Made by a program: the position numbers and the translations under genes | Notes under the pieces: model-generated | What the model was told of the DNA's origin: nothing | Database searches by the model: none | What the model saw: only the letters and a program-made list of their open reading frames with translations | Assembly: GCF_002119425.1 (NCBI RefSeq) | Contig: NZ_MDSU01000020.1 | Coordinates: forward strand, 1 to 64,000 | Length of the DNA stretch: 64,000 bases | Direction of reading: 5' to 3' | Source of the DNA: Desulfurella amilsii | GTDB taxonomy: Bacteria > Campylobacterota_A > Desulfurellia > Desulfurellales > Desulfurellaceae | Part shown: piece by piece, positions 1 through 8,029 of the stretch | Numbering within the stretch: the stretch's first letter is position 1 | Layout of the letters: each line of letters starts with the position of its first letter

Positions 1-824
1 TTCGCATCTTTTATTAGAGGTGGGTTTTGACTTTTTATACTGGCAATACTACTTAATGTCAATGGAATGTATTGGGAGTTTTCCGATTTCACAGATATTG
101 TAAAATTGGATAAGTCTTTAATGTTGTTTGGCATTTTTGTGGTTGACAAGGTTAATTGTTGATTGAAATAGTTTATTACCCCAGAAAAAAATGGTCCTTC
201 ATTTAAAACAAGAGAATTTATGACTTCTTGGGGTGATATTCTATACTGTAGTAATTTTTGAGGATTGAGAGCTATATTAATCTCAGGCCAACCACGTGAA
301 GTTTCTTCTACTTTATAAACACCATTTATACCAAGCAGCATAGGTTTTGCCTGAAAATAGTAGTAGTTCATCATGTTTGCACTGTCAATTTTGTTTGAAA
401 CAAGCGCATATTCTGCAAATGGATATATGTTGGGTTCCATTAAGCGGACACTTAAGCTAGAATTTGGCGGTAAATTTATTTTAGCTATTCTTGCTTGTAA
501 CATTAAGTACGCTGTTTTTGGGTTGACATTTGAATCAAAATAAACATGAATTTTAGATAAACCATTGCCTGTTTGGGATCTGACAAGGTTTACGCCAGGT
601 TCAGCCCTTGCTGCTTCTTCAAGCGGTCTTGTTACACTGACAAGCATATATTTTACGGGTAAATCTTGATTATGTACAAGAATAGATACCTTAGGAAAGC
701 TTACATTTGGAAAGATGCTTTCTGGTAAAAAAAAGAGGGCAAATGCACCACCAAAGATAATTAAAATACCGCATAAAAATACTGTAAATTTGTTATTCCA
801 TAAAAAATTAAGGTACTTATTCAT
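1..824 (-). CDS. RND efflux transporter, N-terminal part (cut by window edge)
   Basis: The 5' part (274 codons) of an inner-membrane RND pump of the AcrB/HAE1 type; the rest lies beyond base 1. The translation starts MNKYLNFLWNNKF, has one membrane segment (about residues 12-30) ending in LPESIFPNVSFPKV, and then the start of the periplasmic porter domain with the family motif TRPLEEAARAEPGV. The start ATG overlaps the stop codon of the adaptor gene (ATGA), so the two are translationally coupled. With the adaptor it should form a tripartite drug or metabolite exporter; no outer-membrane channel gene is visible here. Substrate cannot be told from this fragment. Confidence 0.85.
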   Translation of the reverse strand, partial: MNKYLNFLWNNKFTVFLCGILIIFGGAFALFFLPESIFPNVSFPKVSILVHNQDLPVKYMLVSVTRPLEEAARAEPGVNLVRSQTGNGLSKIHVYFDSNVNPKTAYLMLQARIAKINLPPNSSLSVRLMEPNIYPFAEYALVSNKIDSANMMNYYYFQAKPMLLGINGVYKVEETSRGWPEINIALNPQKLLQYRISPQEVINSLVLNEGPFFSGVINYFNQQLTLSTTKMPNNIKDLSNFTISVKSENSQYIPLTLSSIASIKSQNPPLIKDA

Positions 825-1780
825 TTAATAATTTTTACCTTAATGTTGTTTTTTAACCTTTCTACACCATTGGTAACTATTGGCTCATTATTGGTAATGT
901 AGGCGCTGATATAGGCAGTATTATTAGAAACATTGATTAACTTGATCTGCTTTTTGTGCGCTACCCCATCTGTTACAACATATATGTAAGCTTTAGAACC
1001 TTTTGTGGAAATAGCGCTTTTTGGTATACAAAACCCGTGGCTTTTACTGATTGGAATTTCAAGACTAACCCATTGACCGGCAATCAAAGCTTTGTTGTTA
1101 GTATTTATAAAGATTGGCACAAGACCGCTTGAATCTGTACTGGGTGATAATTGGGCTATCGTGCCAATGTACTTTGAGTTATTAAGATAGTAATAGATAG
1201 TTTGGCCAATTTTTAACTTGTCTATAGAATCTGGTGCTACATAGGCTTTGATCCATAAATTGCTGTTTCCCGTTAAAGTAGCAATAGGTTGATTTAGTGC
1301 TGCACTACTTTTATTTGGTACAAGAAACTCTAAGCTTCCTGCAAAAGGCGCATAAATTTTGGATCGTTCAGATTGAGCATTTAATTGTTCTAAGTTGTTT
1401 TTTGCCTGATAATAAAGCATTTTTGCTTTTTCTAATTCTTGAGAAGTAGCGATGTGAGTATTTTTTAATTTTATTGTACTTTGAAGATTATTATAGGCTG
1501 CCTTAACATTTGCTTTAGCATATTCTATTTGTCTTGAAAGTCTTGGAGGGTAAATTTGAGCTATTAATTGACCACTTTTTACAGTACTGAAATTTGAGTT
1601 AACTCTAATAATACCGCTTATGGGGGCTAAAATTGTTATATTTTGTGTTGTTTCAACTTTTCCATAAACTTTTATTGTTTCATAGCTTGCGCAAGCTTTT
1701 GGGTAGCCTACTTGCACCTCAATCCCATAAGCTAAAGAATATATAGTCAAAATAAATATTAATAGCAAGATTTTTTTCAT
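821..1780 (-). CDS. RND efflux periplasmic adaptor subunit (HlyD/MFP family)
   Basis: A 319-residue periplasmic adaptor that should bridge an inner-membrane RND pump to an outer-membrane channel. It begins with a signal peptide (MKKILLLIFILTIYSLAYG), followed by a short barrel-sandwich (lipoyl-like) half (around ITILAPISGIIR), a helical hairpin at about residues 85-135 (AKANVKAAYNNL to KNNLEQLNAQ), the second lipoyl half (IYAPFAGSLEFL) and beta-barrel/MP domains. The length is at the short end of the family. It is the first gene of a two-gene operon with the RND pump. No Shine-Dalgarno is evident and the predicted promoter lies almost at the start codon. Confidence 0.88.
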   Translation of the reverse strand: MKKILLLIFILTIYSLAYGIEVQVGYPKACASYETIKVYGKVETTQNITILAPISGIIRVNSNFSTVKSGQLIAQIYPPRLSRQIEYAKANVKAAYNNLQSTIKLKNTHIATSQELEKAKMLYYQAKNNLEQLNAQSERSKIYAPFAGSLEFLVPNKSSAALNQPIATLTGNSNLWIKAYVAPDSIDKLKIGQTIYYYLNNSKYIGTIAQLSPSTDSSGLVPIFINTNNKALIAGQWVSLEIPISKSHGFCIPKSAISTKGSKAYIYVVTDGVAHKKQIKLINVSNNTAYISAYITNNEPIVTNGVERLKNNIKVKIIK

Positions 1781-1788
1781 TATAGTTA

Positions 1789-1817
1789 GATATAAGTCAA
1801 TTAAAAGGCATTGTCAA
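1789..1817 (-). promoter_or_regulatory. sigma-70 promoter for the RND adaptor operon
   Basis: On the minus strand, TTGACA, a 17-base spacer and TATATC. The -10 ends only about 8 bases before the adaptor ATG, so the transcript would have almost no 5' leader. It is divergent from the plus-strand promoter a few bases away. Confidence 0.55.
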
Positions 1818-1830
1818 GTAAATATCAATG

Positions 1831-1858
1831 TTGACTTTAAAATAATAGAGGATATAAT
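1831..1858 (+). promoter_or_regulatory. sigma-70 promoter for the small membrane protein/Slp group
   Basis: TTGACT, a 16-base spacer and a perfect TATAAT. The expected transcription start is within a few bases of the ATG at 1867, which suggests a leaderless or nearly leaderless message. Confidence 0.6.
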
Positions 1859-1866
1859 TTTTGGTT

Positions 1867-2358
1867 ATGAATAGCACAACTTTGAATTATCTTATTTTAA
1901 CGTTTCTTAACATTAACCCAATTTTTGGCGGCAAACTTATAGCTGTTGGCTATGTAAGCGTAGCAAATCTTAACCCATTTGTTTCTTTAGCTATAATTAT
2001 TTTAACAGAAATAATAGTATGCGCAATCAGTTTTCATTTTGCCAATTATATTAAAAGATTTAAATTATTTAGCAAGAAACTGTCAAAAATTAACGAAAAA
2101 TGGGTAAAAAGCGGGGCTTACATTGGTTTTTTTGTGGGGCAGCTATTTATGGGAGAATTATTTATTGCTTTACTTTTTGGGTTAGTAGAAGACAAAAAAA
2201 ATGTAATTCTTTACTTTTATGTGCCTATGATCGCAAGCACTTTCCTGTACACTTTAGTTTATTATTATCTTGCAATTCATGGTATAAATTTGATTAAAGA
2301 TTATTCTACTTTCGGCCAACAGATAAGTCTTTATAAAAAGTTTATAAGATTTATTTAA
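1867..2358 (+). CDS. hypothetical integral membrane protein
   Basis: 163 residues with about four hydrophobic segments (near residues 5-30, 38-58, 85-107 and 115-140) and a basic loop (IKRFKLFSKKLSKINEKW). The arrangement, including a GFFVGQLFMGELFIALLFG segment, recalls small SNARE-associated/DedA-like or small-export membrane proteins, but I do not recognise the family securely. I chose the ATG at 1867 over an in-frame TTG at 1861 because the -10 box ends at 1858. It is the first gene of a plus-strand group with another membrane protein, a lipoprotein and a TPR protein, suggesting an envelope role. Confidence 0.6.
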   Translation: MNSTTLNYLILTFLNINPIFGGKLIAVGYVSVANLNPFVSLAIIILTEIIVCAISFHFANYIKRFKLFSKKLSKINEKWVKSGAYIGFFVGQLFMGELFIALLFGLVEDKKNVILYFYVPMIASTFLYTLVYYYLAIHGINLIKDYSTFGQQISLYKKFIRFI

Positions 2359-2370
2359 AAAACTTTTAAA

Positions 2371-2865
2371 ATGAAATATATTAGATTAGCCAGGCTTATT
2401 GCTATAGCAACCAACTTTATTGGTGTTTTGATAGTTATTTTAGCTGTTTATTTTAAACTACCTGCGAGTAATAGTGAGTCAATGCTTGGACTTAAAGCTA
2501 TTATGCTAATGATATTGTTTGTGGTAAATACATCATCTAATTCATTGCATTCATCGGAATTTTATTTTTTAAATAAGTGTGAATTAGAAAACGACAATGA
2601 TATTTTCAATAGTATAGAAGAAATATATAAGTCTTTAAGTAAGCTAGTGCTCTTTAATATGCTTGTGCTAAATAGTTCAATTTTTTTAATCATTTCTATT
2701 CTTGCCAATATTATCCAGAGCGTTACACCGCCTTGGCAAAACATTTTTACAGGTATTTCTTTCTATTCTTTTGTTGTTTTTATCTTTATAATAATCAATA
2801 ATTACTTGTTCTATAATTTTATTTTGTACAGAACCTTTAAAAAAATCGTTTATACAAGGAAGTGA
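2371..2865 (+). CDS. hypothetical membrane protein
   Basis: 164 residues, four predicted membrane helices: about 8-28 (LIAIATNFIGVLIVILAVYF), 40-55, 90-115 (LVLFNMLVLNSSIFLIISIL) and 128-150. A short charged segment between helices 2 and 3 (NKCELENDNDIFNSIEE) contains the only marked acidic patch. I do not recognise a family. It lies 12 bases after the previous gene and 6 bases before the Slp-like lipoprotein gene, so it is probably co-transcribed with them. Confidence 0.6.
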   Translation: MKYIRLARLIAIATNFIGVLIVILAVYFKLPASNSESMLGLKAIMLMILFVVNTSSNSLHSSEFYFLNKCELENDNDIFNSIEEIYKSLSKLVLFNMLVLNSSIFLIISILANIIQSVTPPWQNIFTGISFYSFVVFIFIIINNYLFYNFILYRTFKKIVYTRK

Positions 2866-2871
2866 TTTATT

Positions 2872-3396
2872 ATGTCTAAGAGAATTTTAAAAAAATTAGC
2901 CAATTTAATAACAATAATAGTAGGTTTTGCAATGCTTAATAGTTGCGCCACAGTTTTACCAATAAGTGGCAATTTTACACAAATAACGCCAATCGAAGCC
3001 CAGACGGGAAAATTTTTTGGAAAGACTGTAAGGTTTGGTGGAACTATAATATCTACTATACCAGAACAAAATAATCAAACATGTTTTGTGGTCTTAGGCT
3101 TAAAACTTAACAGTAATGGCAAACCGTACAAAAAAGAGCCAAAAAACTTTGTTGGCAGATTTGTAGCGTGTGCTCATGGCTATTACGATCCCAAGATATA
3201 CCAAAAAGATAAGAAAATAACTTTCGTTGGCACGATAGCGGGGATTGAAAAAGAAAAAGTTGGAAATTATACATATTCATATCCTGTAGTGGATGTAAAA
3301 AGTTTATATTTGTGGCCAAAACATATAGAATATGAAAATTGTTTTCCTTATAATTGTCCTACATACAGCTTGGAACCTTGGCCGTATTTTTACTAA
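2872..3396 (+). CDS. slp: Slp-family outer-membrane lipoprotein
   Basis: 174 residues. A signal sequence ends in a lipobox (LNSC, Cys about residue 25), so it should be lipidated and probably sorted to the outer membrane. The mature part follows the Slp pattern: a TGKFFGKTVRFGGTI segment like the family's GxxVRFGGxI, then GRFVACAHGYYDP and KKITFVGTIAGIEKEKVGNYTY, and a final LYLWP. In enterobacteria Slp is a starvation/acid-inducible lipoprotein; its exact role is unknown. A tail rich in Tyr, Pro and Cys (YENCFPYNCPTYSLEPWPYFY region) is unusual. It sits between membrane-protein genes and a TPR gene. Confidence 0.75.
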   Translation: MSKRILKKLANLITIIVGFAMLNSCATVLPISGNFTQITPIEAQTGKFFGKTVRFGGTIISTIPEQNNQTCFVVLGLKLNSNGKPYKKEPKNFVGRFVACAHGYYDPKIYQKDKKITFVGTIAGIEKEKVGNYTYSYPVVDVKSLYLWPKHIEYENCFPYNCPTYSLEPWPYFY

Positions 3397-3402
3397 AAAC
3401 CT

Positions 3403-4215
3403 ATGAAAAACAAAGCAATTTTGATAATTTTAAATGTCGTTTTTTTAACTATTTGTTACAAAATAGCACGCGCAGATATGGCTGAGATTTGCAAAACTCA
3501 ATTTAATGGTAAGAACTATGTTAAAGCTATAAAAAGTTGTGAAGATGCAGCTAAAAAAAACTACAAAGATGGGTATTTTTATTTAGGTAAGATATATTTA
3601 AACTTAAATCAACCAAGAGTAGCTATAAATTTTTTTAACAAAACCAGACAATTAACAACGAATCCTTACAATATAGGAAAAATTTATAGATATATAGGAA
3701 CTGCATATTTAAACTTGTACTTACATAATAAATTTCTTTATTACAGGGACAATTTTATAGATCTGTCAGATTTTAACAATTATGATACAAATTTGTATAT
3801 TTCTATGAACAATTTAGTGGCTTTGCATCTAATGCATAAATTATTTATAAAGATGATTTTCTATTTTCATAAATCTTTAAAAATGTGCAGCACAGATTAT
3901 GATTCATTAGTATTTAATGATTTAGCTTATGCTTACTTTTTTGATAATAAAATCAATAAAGCTTTGCTTTTTGAAAAAAAAGCAATTCAAAGTGCGCAAA
4001 AAAACAAAGATTTGAGAAATCTACCTTTGTATCTTTTTAATCTAAGCTATTTTCAATATATTAAAAATCAAATTAATGATCCAACAAAAAAACAATGGCA
4101 AGAAAGCTTTAATAACTTTCTTGCCCGTTTAAAAAAATATACCTCAAAGCTTCCTGAATTAAATAAAGATACACAAATCAGCAAAATTATAAATAATATA
4201 ATAAAAGCAAATTAG
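3403..4215 (+). CDS. exported TPR-repeat protein
   Basis: 270 residues with an N-terminal signal sequence (MKNKAILIILNVVFLTICYKIARA). The mature protein is almost all helical with degenerate TPR/Sel1-like repeats: YVKAIKSCEDAAKKNYKDG, YFYLGKIYLNLNQPRVAINF and AYAYFFDNKINKALLFEKKA. Such periplasmic proteins act as scaffolds; no partner can be named. It is last in the plus-strand group and its stop overlaps the end of the convergent lactonase-like gene by four bases. The gene is very AT-rich. Confidence 0.65.
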   Translation: MKNKAILIILNVVFLTICYKIARADMAEICKTQFNGKNYVKAIKSCEDAAKKNYKDGYFYLGKIYLNLNQPRVAINFFNKTRQLTTNPYNIGKIYRYIGTAYLNLYLHNKFLYYRDNFIDLSDFNNYDTNLYISMNNLVALHLMHKLFIKMIFYFHKSLKMCSTDYDSLVFNDLAYAYFFDNKINKALLFEKKAIQSAQKNKDLRNLPLYLFNLSYFQYIKNQINDPTKKQWQESFNNFLARLKKYTSKLPELNKDTQISKIINNIIKAN

Positions 4216-4952
4216 TCATAGCATCCTGGAGCTAATTTTATCTCTTCAAAAAATTTTGGGTCGTGGCCATACCATATTTTTGCATTTAAAAAGTTAGCAA
4301 ATTCTTTTAATGAGAGAATCGAATAATACGCGTCTTTTGTGTTGGAGGCGACGCCAGGTGCTGTATTATTCTCAATATTTTCTTTTAATGGCGCAACGTC
4401 CCCTGCTATGATTACAGGACCGTAGTTGTTTAATTTGACTACAACGCTTTGATGCCCGGGCGTATGGCCAGGTGTTGGTAAAATCAATATTTTGTTATCA
4501 AATAAACTTTTCATGCCAACAATAGGCTCCCATTGTATAGAAGGATTTTTAATGTCTTTATCAACATAACCACGTTCTAAATTTGAATCATAAAAGTAAG
4601 CTGCTTTTAATTCTTCTAGTTGAACTATTACTTTTGCTTGTGGGAATAGTTTTGTGTTTGCTGCATGGTCAAAGTGAAGATGCGTTTGAATAATATAGCC
4701 TATACTGTTTTTATCTATACCCAATTTAGAGAGTGCTTCTATTGGATTTTCTGTTTTTCCACGCGTTTTAGCGATACTTGACTTAGAGTCAAAAGAAATA
4801 CCAGTATCGATAAGCACTTTCTCATTTTCTAGATCTATCAAAAAATAAGGCACAGGAATATCAATATCTTCGTTTTTGTCGGCGCTAGACAAAAGTTTTT
4901 GTTTTTTAATGGTTTGAACCCCGCTTGATAAAACATAAAGTTTGGGATACAT
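4212..4952 (-). CDS. metallo-beta-lactamase-fold hydrolase, N-acyl-homoserine-lactonase-like
   Basis: 246 residues of the MBL superfamily. Metal ligands are visible: His91, His93, Asp95 and His96 in THLHFDH, His167 in PGHTPGHQ, Asp185 in IIAGDV and His230 in WYGHD, spaced as in AiiA-type lactonases. There is no signal peptide, so it is cytosolic. Other MBL activities (thioester, lactone or phosphodiester hydrolysis) cannot be excluded. It is the last gene of a minus-strand cassette after two unknown small proteins and a flavin disulfide oxidoreductase; one base separates it from the preceding gene. That context points to detoxification or thiol/thioester chemistry as much as to quorum quenching. 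Confidence 0.75.
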   Translation of the reverse strand: MYPKLYVLSSGVQTIKKQKLLSSADKNEDIDIPVPYFLIDLENEKVLIDTGISFDSKSSIAKTRGKTENPIEALSKLGIDKNSIGYIIQTHLHFDHAANTKLFPQAKVIVQLEELKAAYFYDSNLERGYVDKDIKNPSIQWEPIVGMKSLFDNKILILPTPGHTPGHQSVVVKLNNYGPVIIAGDVAPLKENIENNTAPGVASNTKDAYYSILSLKEFANFLNAKIWYGHDPKFFEEIKLAPGCYD

Positions 4953-4953
4953 T

Positions 4954-5211
4954 TTAAGCCTCCAGTGTTTTTATATTTTGTAAAAATTTGTCTAATTTAT
5001 TTGGTGATAAATTGCCACGGTAACGCACACCTGATATTATAGATACAGCAAACGGCTTTACGATTTTGTTTAATTGACCCACTATCGTATTTAAGTTTTC
5101 TTTTGCGATGTTATCCACTTCTATCCCAGCACCATCAATATTTATATTCTTCAATACTTGAATTTCACTTATTCTCAAATCCGATACATAGACTTTTGGG
5201 CAAAAAACCAT
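4954..5211 (-). CDS. small hypothetical protein
   Basis: 85 residues, no membrane segment, mixed alpha/beta composition (VYVSDLRISEIQVLKNINIDG to NKLDKFLQNIKTLEA). One Cys (residue 4) and a basic YRGNL segment. I do not recognise a family. It lies directly between the 120-residue protein gene and the lactonase-like gene with one-base and roughly 18-base gaps, which supports co-transcription and a real gene. Confidence 0.5.
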   Translation of the reverse strand: MVFCPKVYVSDLRISEIQVLKNINIDGAGIEVDNIAKENLNTIVGQLNKIVKPFAVSIISGVRYRGNLSPNKLDKFLQNIKTLEA

Positions 5212-5229
5212 TTTGCAACCTACAACTTG

Positions 5230-5592
5230 TTACATTGCAGCTTCAATCTTTTGTTTTATAGATTTGTCGCTCTCATCTAAGGCTTGTTTTAATAGCATTG
5301 AATCTTTTTGCGCAAGCTCTTGTGGTAAGGCGCTAGAAACGCTCATTCTAAGCTTTAAAAAAGCTTTTAAAGTTTCTTTATCTAAGTTTGATGCTAGTTT
5401 TAAGTTTACTTTACAAAGCTTTACGTATTGATCATCCGTTGCATTTTTTGCAACTTCCATAATGAGGTTCTTTAAGTTGTTAAATTTTTCTTCATCTGTC
5501 ATGGACAGTAGTGCTTCAAATACAGTCTTCATAGTGTTTTCTAATTCTTGTGCGTTTTGGTTAATGATTTTGGTAATATCAAATGTTTGCAT
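5230..5592 (-). CDS. hypothetical helical protein
   Basis: 120 residues, almost entirely helical and charged, with no Cys and no membrane segment (MQTFDITKIINQNAQELE start). I chose the ATG at 5592 because a strong AAAGGAGG lies at the right distance upstream, although the frame is open further upstream. I recognise no family; the pattern of amphipathic helices would suit a small binding or carrier protein. It follows the flavin disulfide oxidoreductase gene by 13 bases. Confidence 0.6.
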   Translation of the reverse strand: MQTFDITKIINQNAQELENTMKTVFEALLSMTDEEKFNNLKNLIMEVAKNATDDQYVKLCKVNLKLASNLDKETLKAFLKLRMSVSSALPQELAQKDSMLLKQALDESDKSIKQKIEAAM

Positions 5593-5605
5593 AACAAACC
5601 TCCTT

Positions 5606-6994
5606 TTAAAGTAATTTTCTTGAAGCTTTTGAGATTCCTTCTGCTGTTGATGGGTGTTGATTTGCATATTCTGCAACGTCTTTTAATTTTGCACCCTGTT
5701 GTATTAAAACCCCAAGTTCACCTATCAATGTACTGGCATCTTCACCTATAATCCATGCGCCTATTAATTTTAATGATTTTGCATCGTAGAATTGCCTAAT
5801 TTCACCTTTTGCTTCTGTTAATATTTGAGCTTTTGCATCAAATGACAAATCAAAACTAGTCTCTATAATATCGATCCCCATTGCTTTTGCTTGGCTGGGC
5901 AAAATGCCTACAAAAGCGGCTTCTGGGAATGTAAATACAGAATTGGGCACGCATGAATAGTCCATATAGTCAATAGGTGTGTTGTTAGCTAAAATGTTAT
6001 TCGCAGCCACTAGTGATTGTCTTGTGGCTGAGTGGAATAGCATTGATTTGCCATTAATATCGCCACTTGAATAAATATGCTTTATATTTGTTTGCATGCT
6101 AGGTCTAGATACAATACCTTTCTTTGTAATTTCTAAGCCTAACTTATCTGCACCTTCTGGAATGACAGGTACTCTACCAAATGCCATCATTACTAAATCG
6201 GCTTTTGCTTGCATTTGTTGGCCATTTTGTTCATAAAAAACACTGTAATTGTTTGTGCTTTTCTGGATTTTAATAAGTTTTGTGCCAAGCTTTACATCTA
6301 TATTTGGATCAATCATACCGTAGAGCTTTTTGGCAAATGTTTCATCCATTTCTGTTAGCACTCTATTGCTTCTTTGGATTACCGTAACTTTTGAGCCTAG
6401 TTCATTAAATATCGTTGCTGTCTCTAAACTAATGTAACCTGCTCCAAGTATTATGATTGATTTTGGTAAATAGTCAATTGGTGGGTTAAGTTTATATATG
6501 TCTGTACTTGTTATGCAGTATTGGCTGCCTTCTATAGGCAAAACAAATGGTTTTGCACCACTTGCTATAATAATAGAGTCTGCATAAAATACCTTTTCGC
6601 CTTTATCTGTTAGAACTTTTACCCTGTGCTCATCTATAAAGTAAGCTGTACCTTTTATGAGTACAAGGTTTGTCTCTGCTTCTTTTAACTCCTGAGCATG
6701 TTGAGCATATCGTAAGTTTTGCACACCATTTTTGTACTCAGTAATTTTTTTATAATCACATGTAAGATCTTTTGCAAAAATTCCAAACTCGTGAGATTTT
6801 TTAAAATACCTGTAAAATGAAGCTGCCTGTCTTATTGATTTTGAAGGCACACAGCCTTCTGCTAGGCAGTTTCCACTTATTACGCCTTTTTCATCAACCA
6901 TGATAACTTTTTTACCTGCTTTTGCAAGCCTGAATGCACCCGGGTACGCACCAGCGCCTGCACCGATTGTTAACACATCTACTTTTTCTTCCAT
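5606..6994 (-). CDS. class I pyridine-nucleotide disulfide oxidoreductase (dihydrolipoyl dehydrogenase-like)
   Basis: 462 residues, the normal size for dihydrolipoamide dehydrogenase and relatives. FAD site near residues 11-16 (IGAGAGAYPG), redox-active Cys43 and Cys48 in GNCLAEGCVPSK, an NAD(P) site near residues 180-200 (IILGAGYISLETA), a second FAD motif (YSSGDINGKSMLFH) and the C-terminal His of the catalytic pair in NQHPSTAEG. The CxxxxC disulfide and its His make it catalytically competent. No lipoyl-protein or 2-oxoacid dehydrogenase genes are near, so the substrate may be another disulfide, persulfide or polysulfide. A strong AGGAGG precedes the ATG. It heads the small minus-strand operon. 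Confidence 0.85.
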   Translation of the reverse strand: MEEKVDVLTIGAGAGAYPGAFRLAKAGKKVIMVDEKGVISGNCLAEGCVPSKSIRQAASFYRYFKKSHEFGIFAKDLTCDYKKITEYKNGVQNLRYAQHAQELKEAETNLVLIKGTAYFIDEHRVKVLTDKGEKVFYADSIIIASGAKPFVLPIEGSQYCITSTDIYKLNPPIDYLPKSIIILGAGYISLETATIFNELGSKVTVIQRSNRVLTEMDETFAKKLYGMIDPNIDVKLGTKLIKIQKSTNNYSVFYEQNGQQMQAKADLVMMAFGRVPVIPEGADKLGLEITKKGIVSRPSMQTNIKHIYSSGDINGKSMLFHSATRQSLVAANNILANNTPIDYMDYSCVPNSVFTFPEAAFVGILPSQAKAMGIDIIETSFDLSFDAKAQILTEAKGEIRQFYDAKSLKLIGAWIIGEDASTLIGELGVLIQQGAKLKDVAEYANQHPSTAEGISKASRKLL

Positions 6995-7079
6995 TTGAAT
7001 TACCTCCTTGTCTTATCTAATAAGAAAAAGTCTACTTTACTTTTCACATAGCTTTACAATAAATCTAAGTTTCATACAA

Positions 7080-7107
7080 AATTTAACTCTTATTGCAAAT
7101 TAGTCAA
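7080..7107 (-). promoter_or_regulatory. possible promoter for the disulfide oxidoreductase operon
   Basis: On the minus strand, TTGACT, a 16-base spacer and TAAATT, leaving a leader of about 80 bases before the ATG at 6994. The 241-base gap 6995-7235 otherwise holds only AT-rich DNA and a TTAAGTAT/ATACTTAA inverted repeat (7214-7239) overlapping the SDR stop codon. Confidence 0.4.
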
Positions 7108-7235
7108 ATAATATAACCATCTATTATCAATATTATATTTATTATTAGAATAACTAATAATCTAAATCAACAATACAAATAACTTTTTGATTATCAAAGA
7201 AGTATTTTTTTTATTAAGTATCGCTGATTTAATAC

Positions 7236-7991
7236 TTAAATCATAAAGCTGCCGCCATTTACCGGTATGTACTCACCGTTTACATAATCGGATAGTTCGC
7301 TTGCTAAAAATAATACAACTTTTGCCACATCTTCTGGAACGCCTATGCGCTTAAGTGGCGTAAAATTAGCAATCATTTCTTTATCTTCTTTGGGTTGATT
7401 TGAAGTAGCATCAGTGTCTATTAGGCCTGGTCCAACTAGATTTACTCTAATACCGTATGGGCCCAGCTCTAATGCAAGCGTCTTTGCCATTGCATCAACA
7501 GCACTTTTTGCTGCTGCGTGAGCGAAAAAGCCATTTGCAGTTTGTCGTGAGAGGGAACTTGATATGTATATTAGTTTGCCGTATTTTTGTTTCATCATAG
7601 AATTGAGTACTGACTTTGTGCAGTTGTAGAAAGCTTTTGTTTCACCTAAAATTTTATCCTCTATTGACTTAAAATCCAATTCAACAAAAGGCTTTATGGG
7701 GAAATTTATATTGGCATTATTTACAAGTATATCAATTTTACCATATTTTTCGATAGCTGTACTTGCCATAGAGTTTACGCTTTTCTCGTCTCTTACGTCT
7801 GCACAAAAAGTTATCGCTCCTCCACCATTGTGTTTTATATATTCAACAATTTCTTGGGCTTTGTCTTTAGAATTTATGTAATTAACCACAACATTTGCGC
7901 CGCATCTGCCAAGCATTTTTGCACAGGATGCACCAATACCTCTTGCCCCTCCCGTTACTATTGCTACCTTGCCTGTCAAATCAATTTTCAT
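7236..7991 (-). CDS. short-chain dehydrogenase/reductase (FabG-like) with His in place of the catalytic Tyr
   Basis: 251 residues with a classical SDR fold: TGGARGIG cofactor loop (residues 14-21), CADVRD, an NNANINFP segment in place of NNAG, catalytic-Ser region YISSSL, and the C-terminal VNGGSFMI. At the usual YxxxK site the sequence reads AHAAAK, so the catalytic Tyr is His (codon CAC) while the Lys is kept. That predicts altered or lost reductase activity. A strong AGGAGG precedes the start. It lies upstream of the disulfide oxidoreductase operon on the same strand but is separated by 241 bases. The substrate is unknown; the best neighbour family is 3-oxoacyl-ACP reductase. Confidence 0.85.
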   Translation of the reverse strand: MKIDLTGKVAIVTGGARGIGASCAKMLGRCGANVVVNYINSKDKAQEIVEYIKHNGGGAITFCADVRDEKSVNSMASTAIEKYGKIDILVNNANINFPIKPFVELDFKSIEDKILGETKAFYNCTKSVLNSMMKQKYGKLIYISSSLSRQTANGFFAHAAAKSAVDAMAKTLALELGPYGIRVNLVGPGLIDTDATSNQPKEDKEMIANFTPLKRIGVPEDVAKVVLFLASELSDYVNGEYIPVNGGSFMI

Positions 7992-8029
7992 TTAAAATAC
8001 CTCCTAACTTGAATTTTTTTTTGCAATAT

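Noticed and set aside
5593-5676. Longer start for the 120-residue helical protein
   Set aside because: The extension overlaps the end of the disulfide oxidoreductase gene and would include the ribosome site AAAGGAGG as coding sequence.
7214-7239. TTAAGTAT/ATACTTAA inverted repeat at the SDR stop codon as terminator
   Set aside because: The stem is only A/T pairs and is followed by A rather than U on the minus strand, so it is not a convincing terminator.
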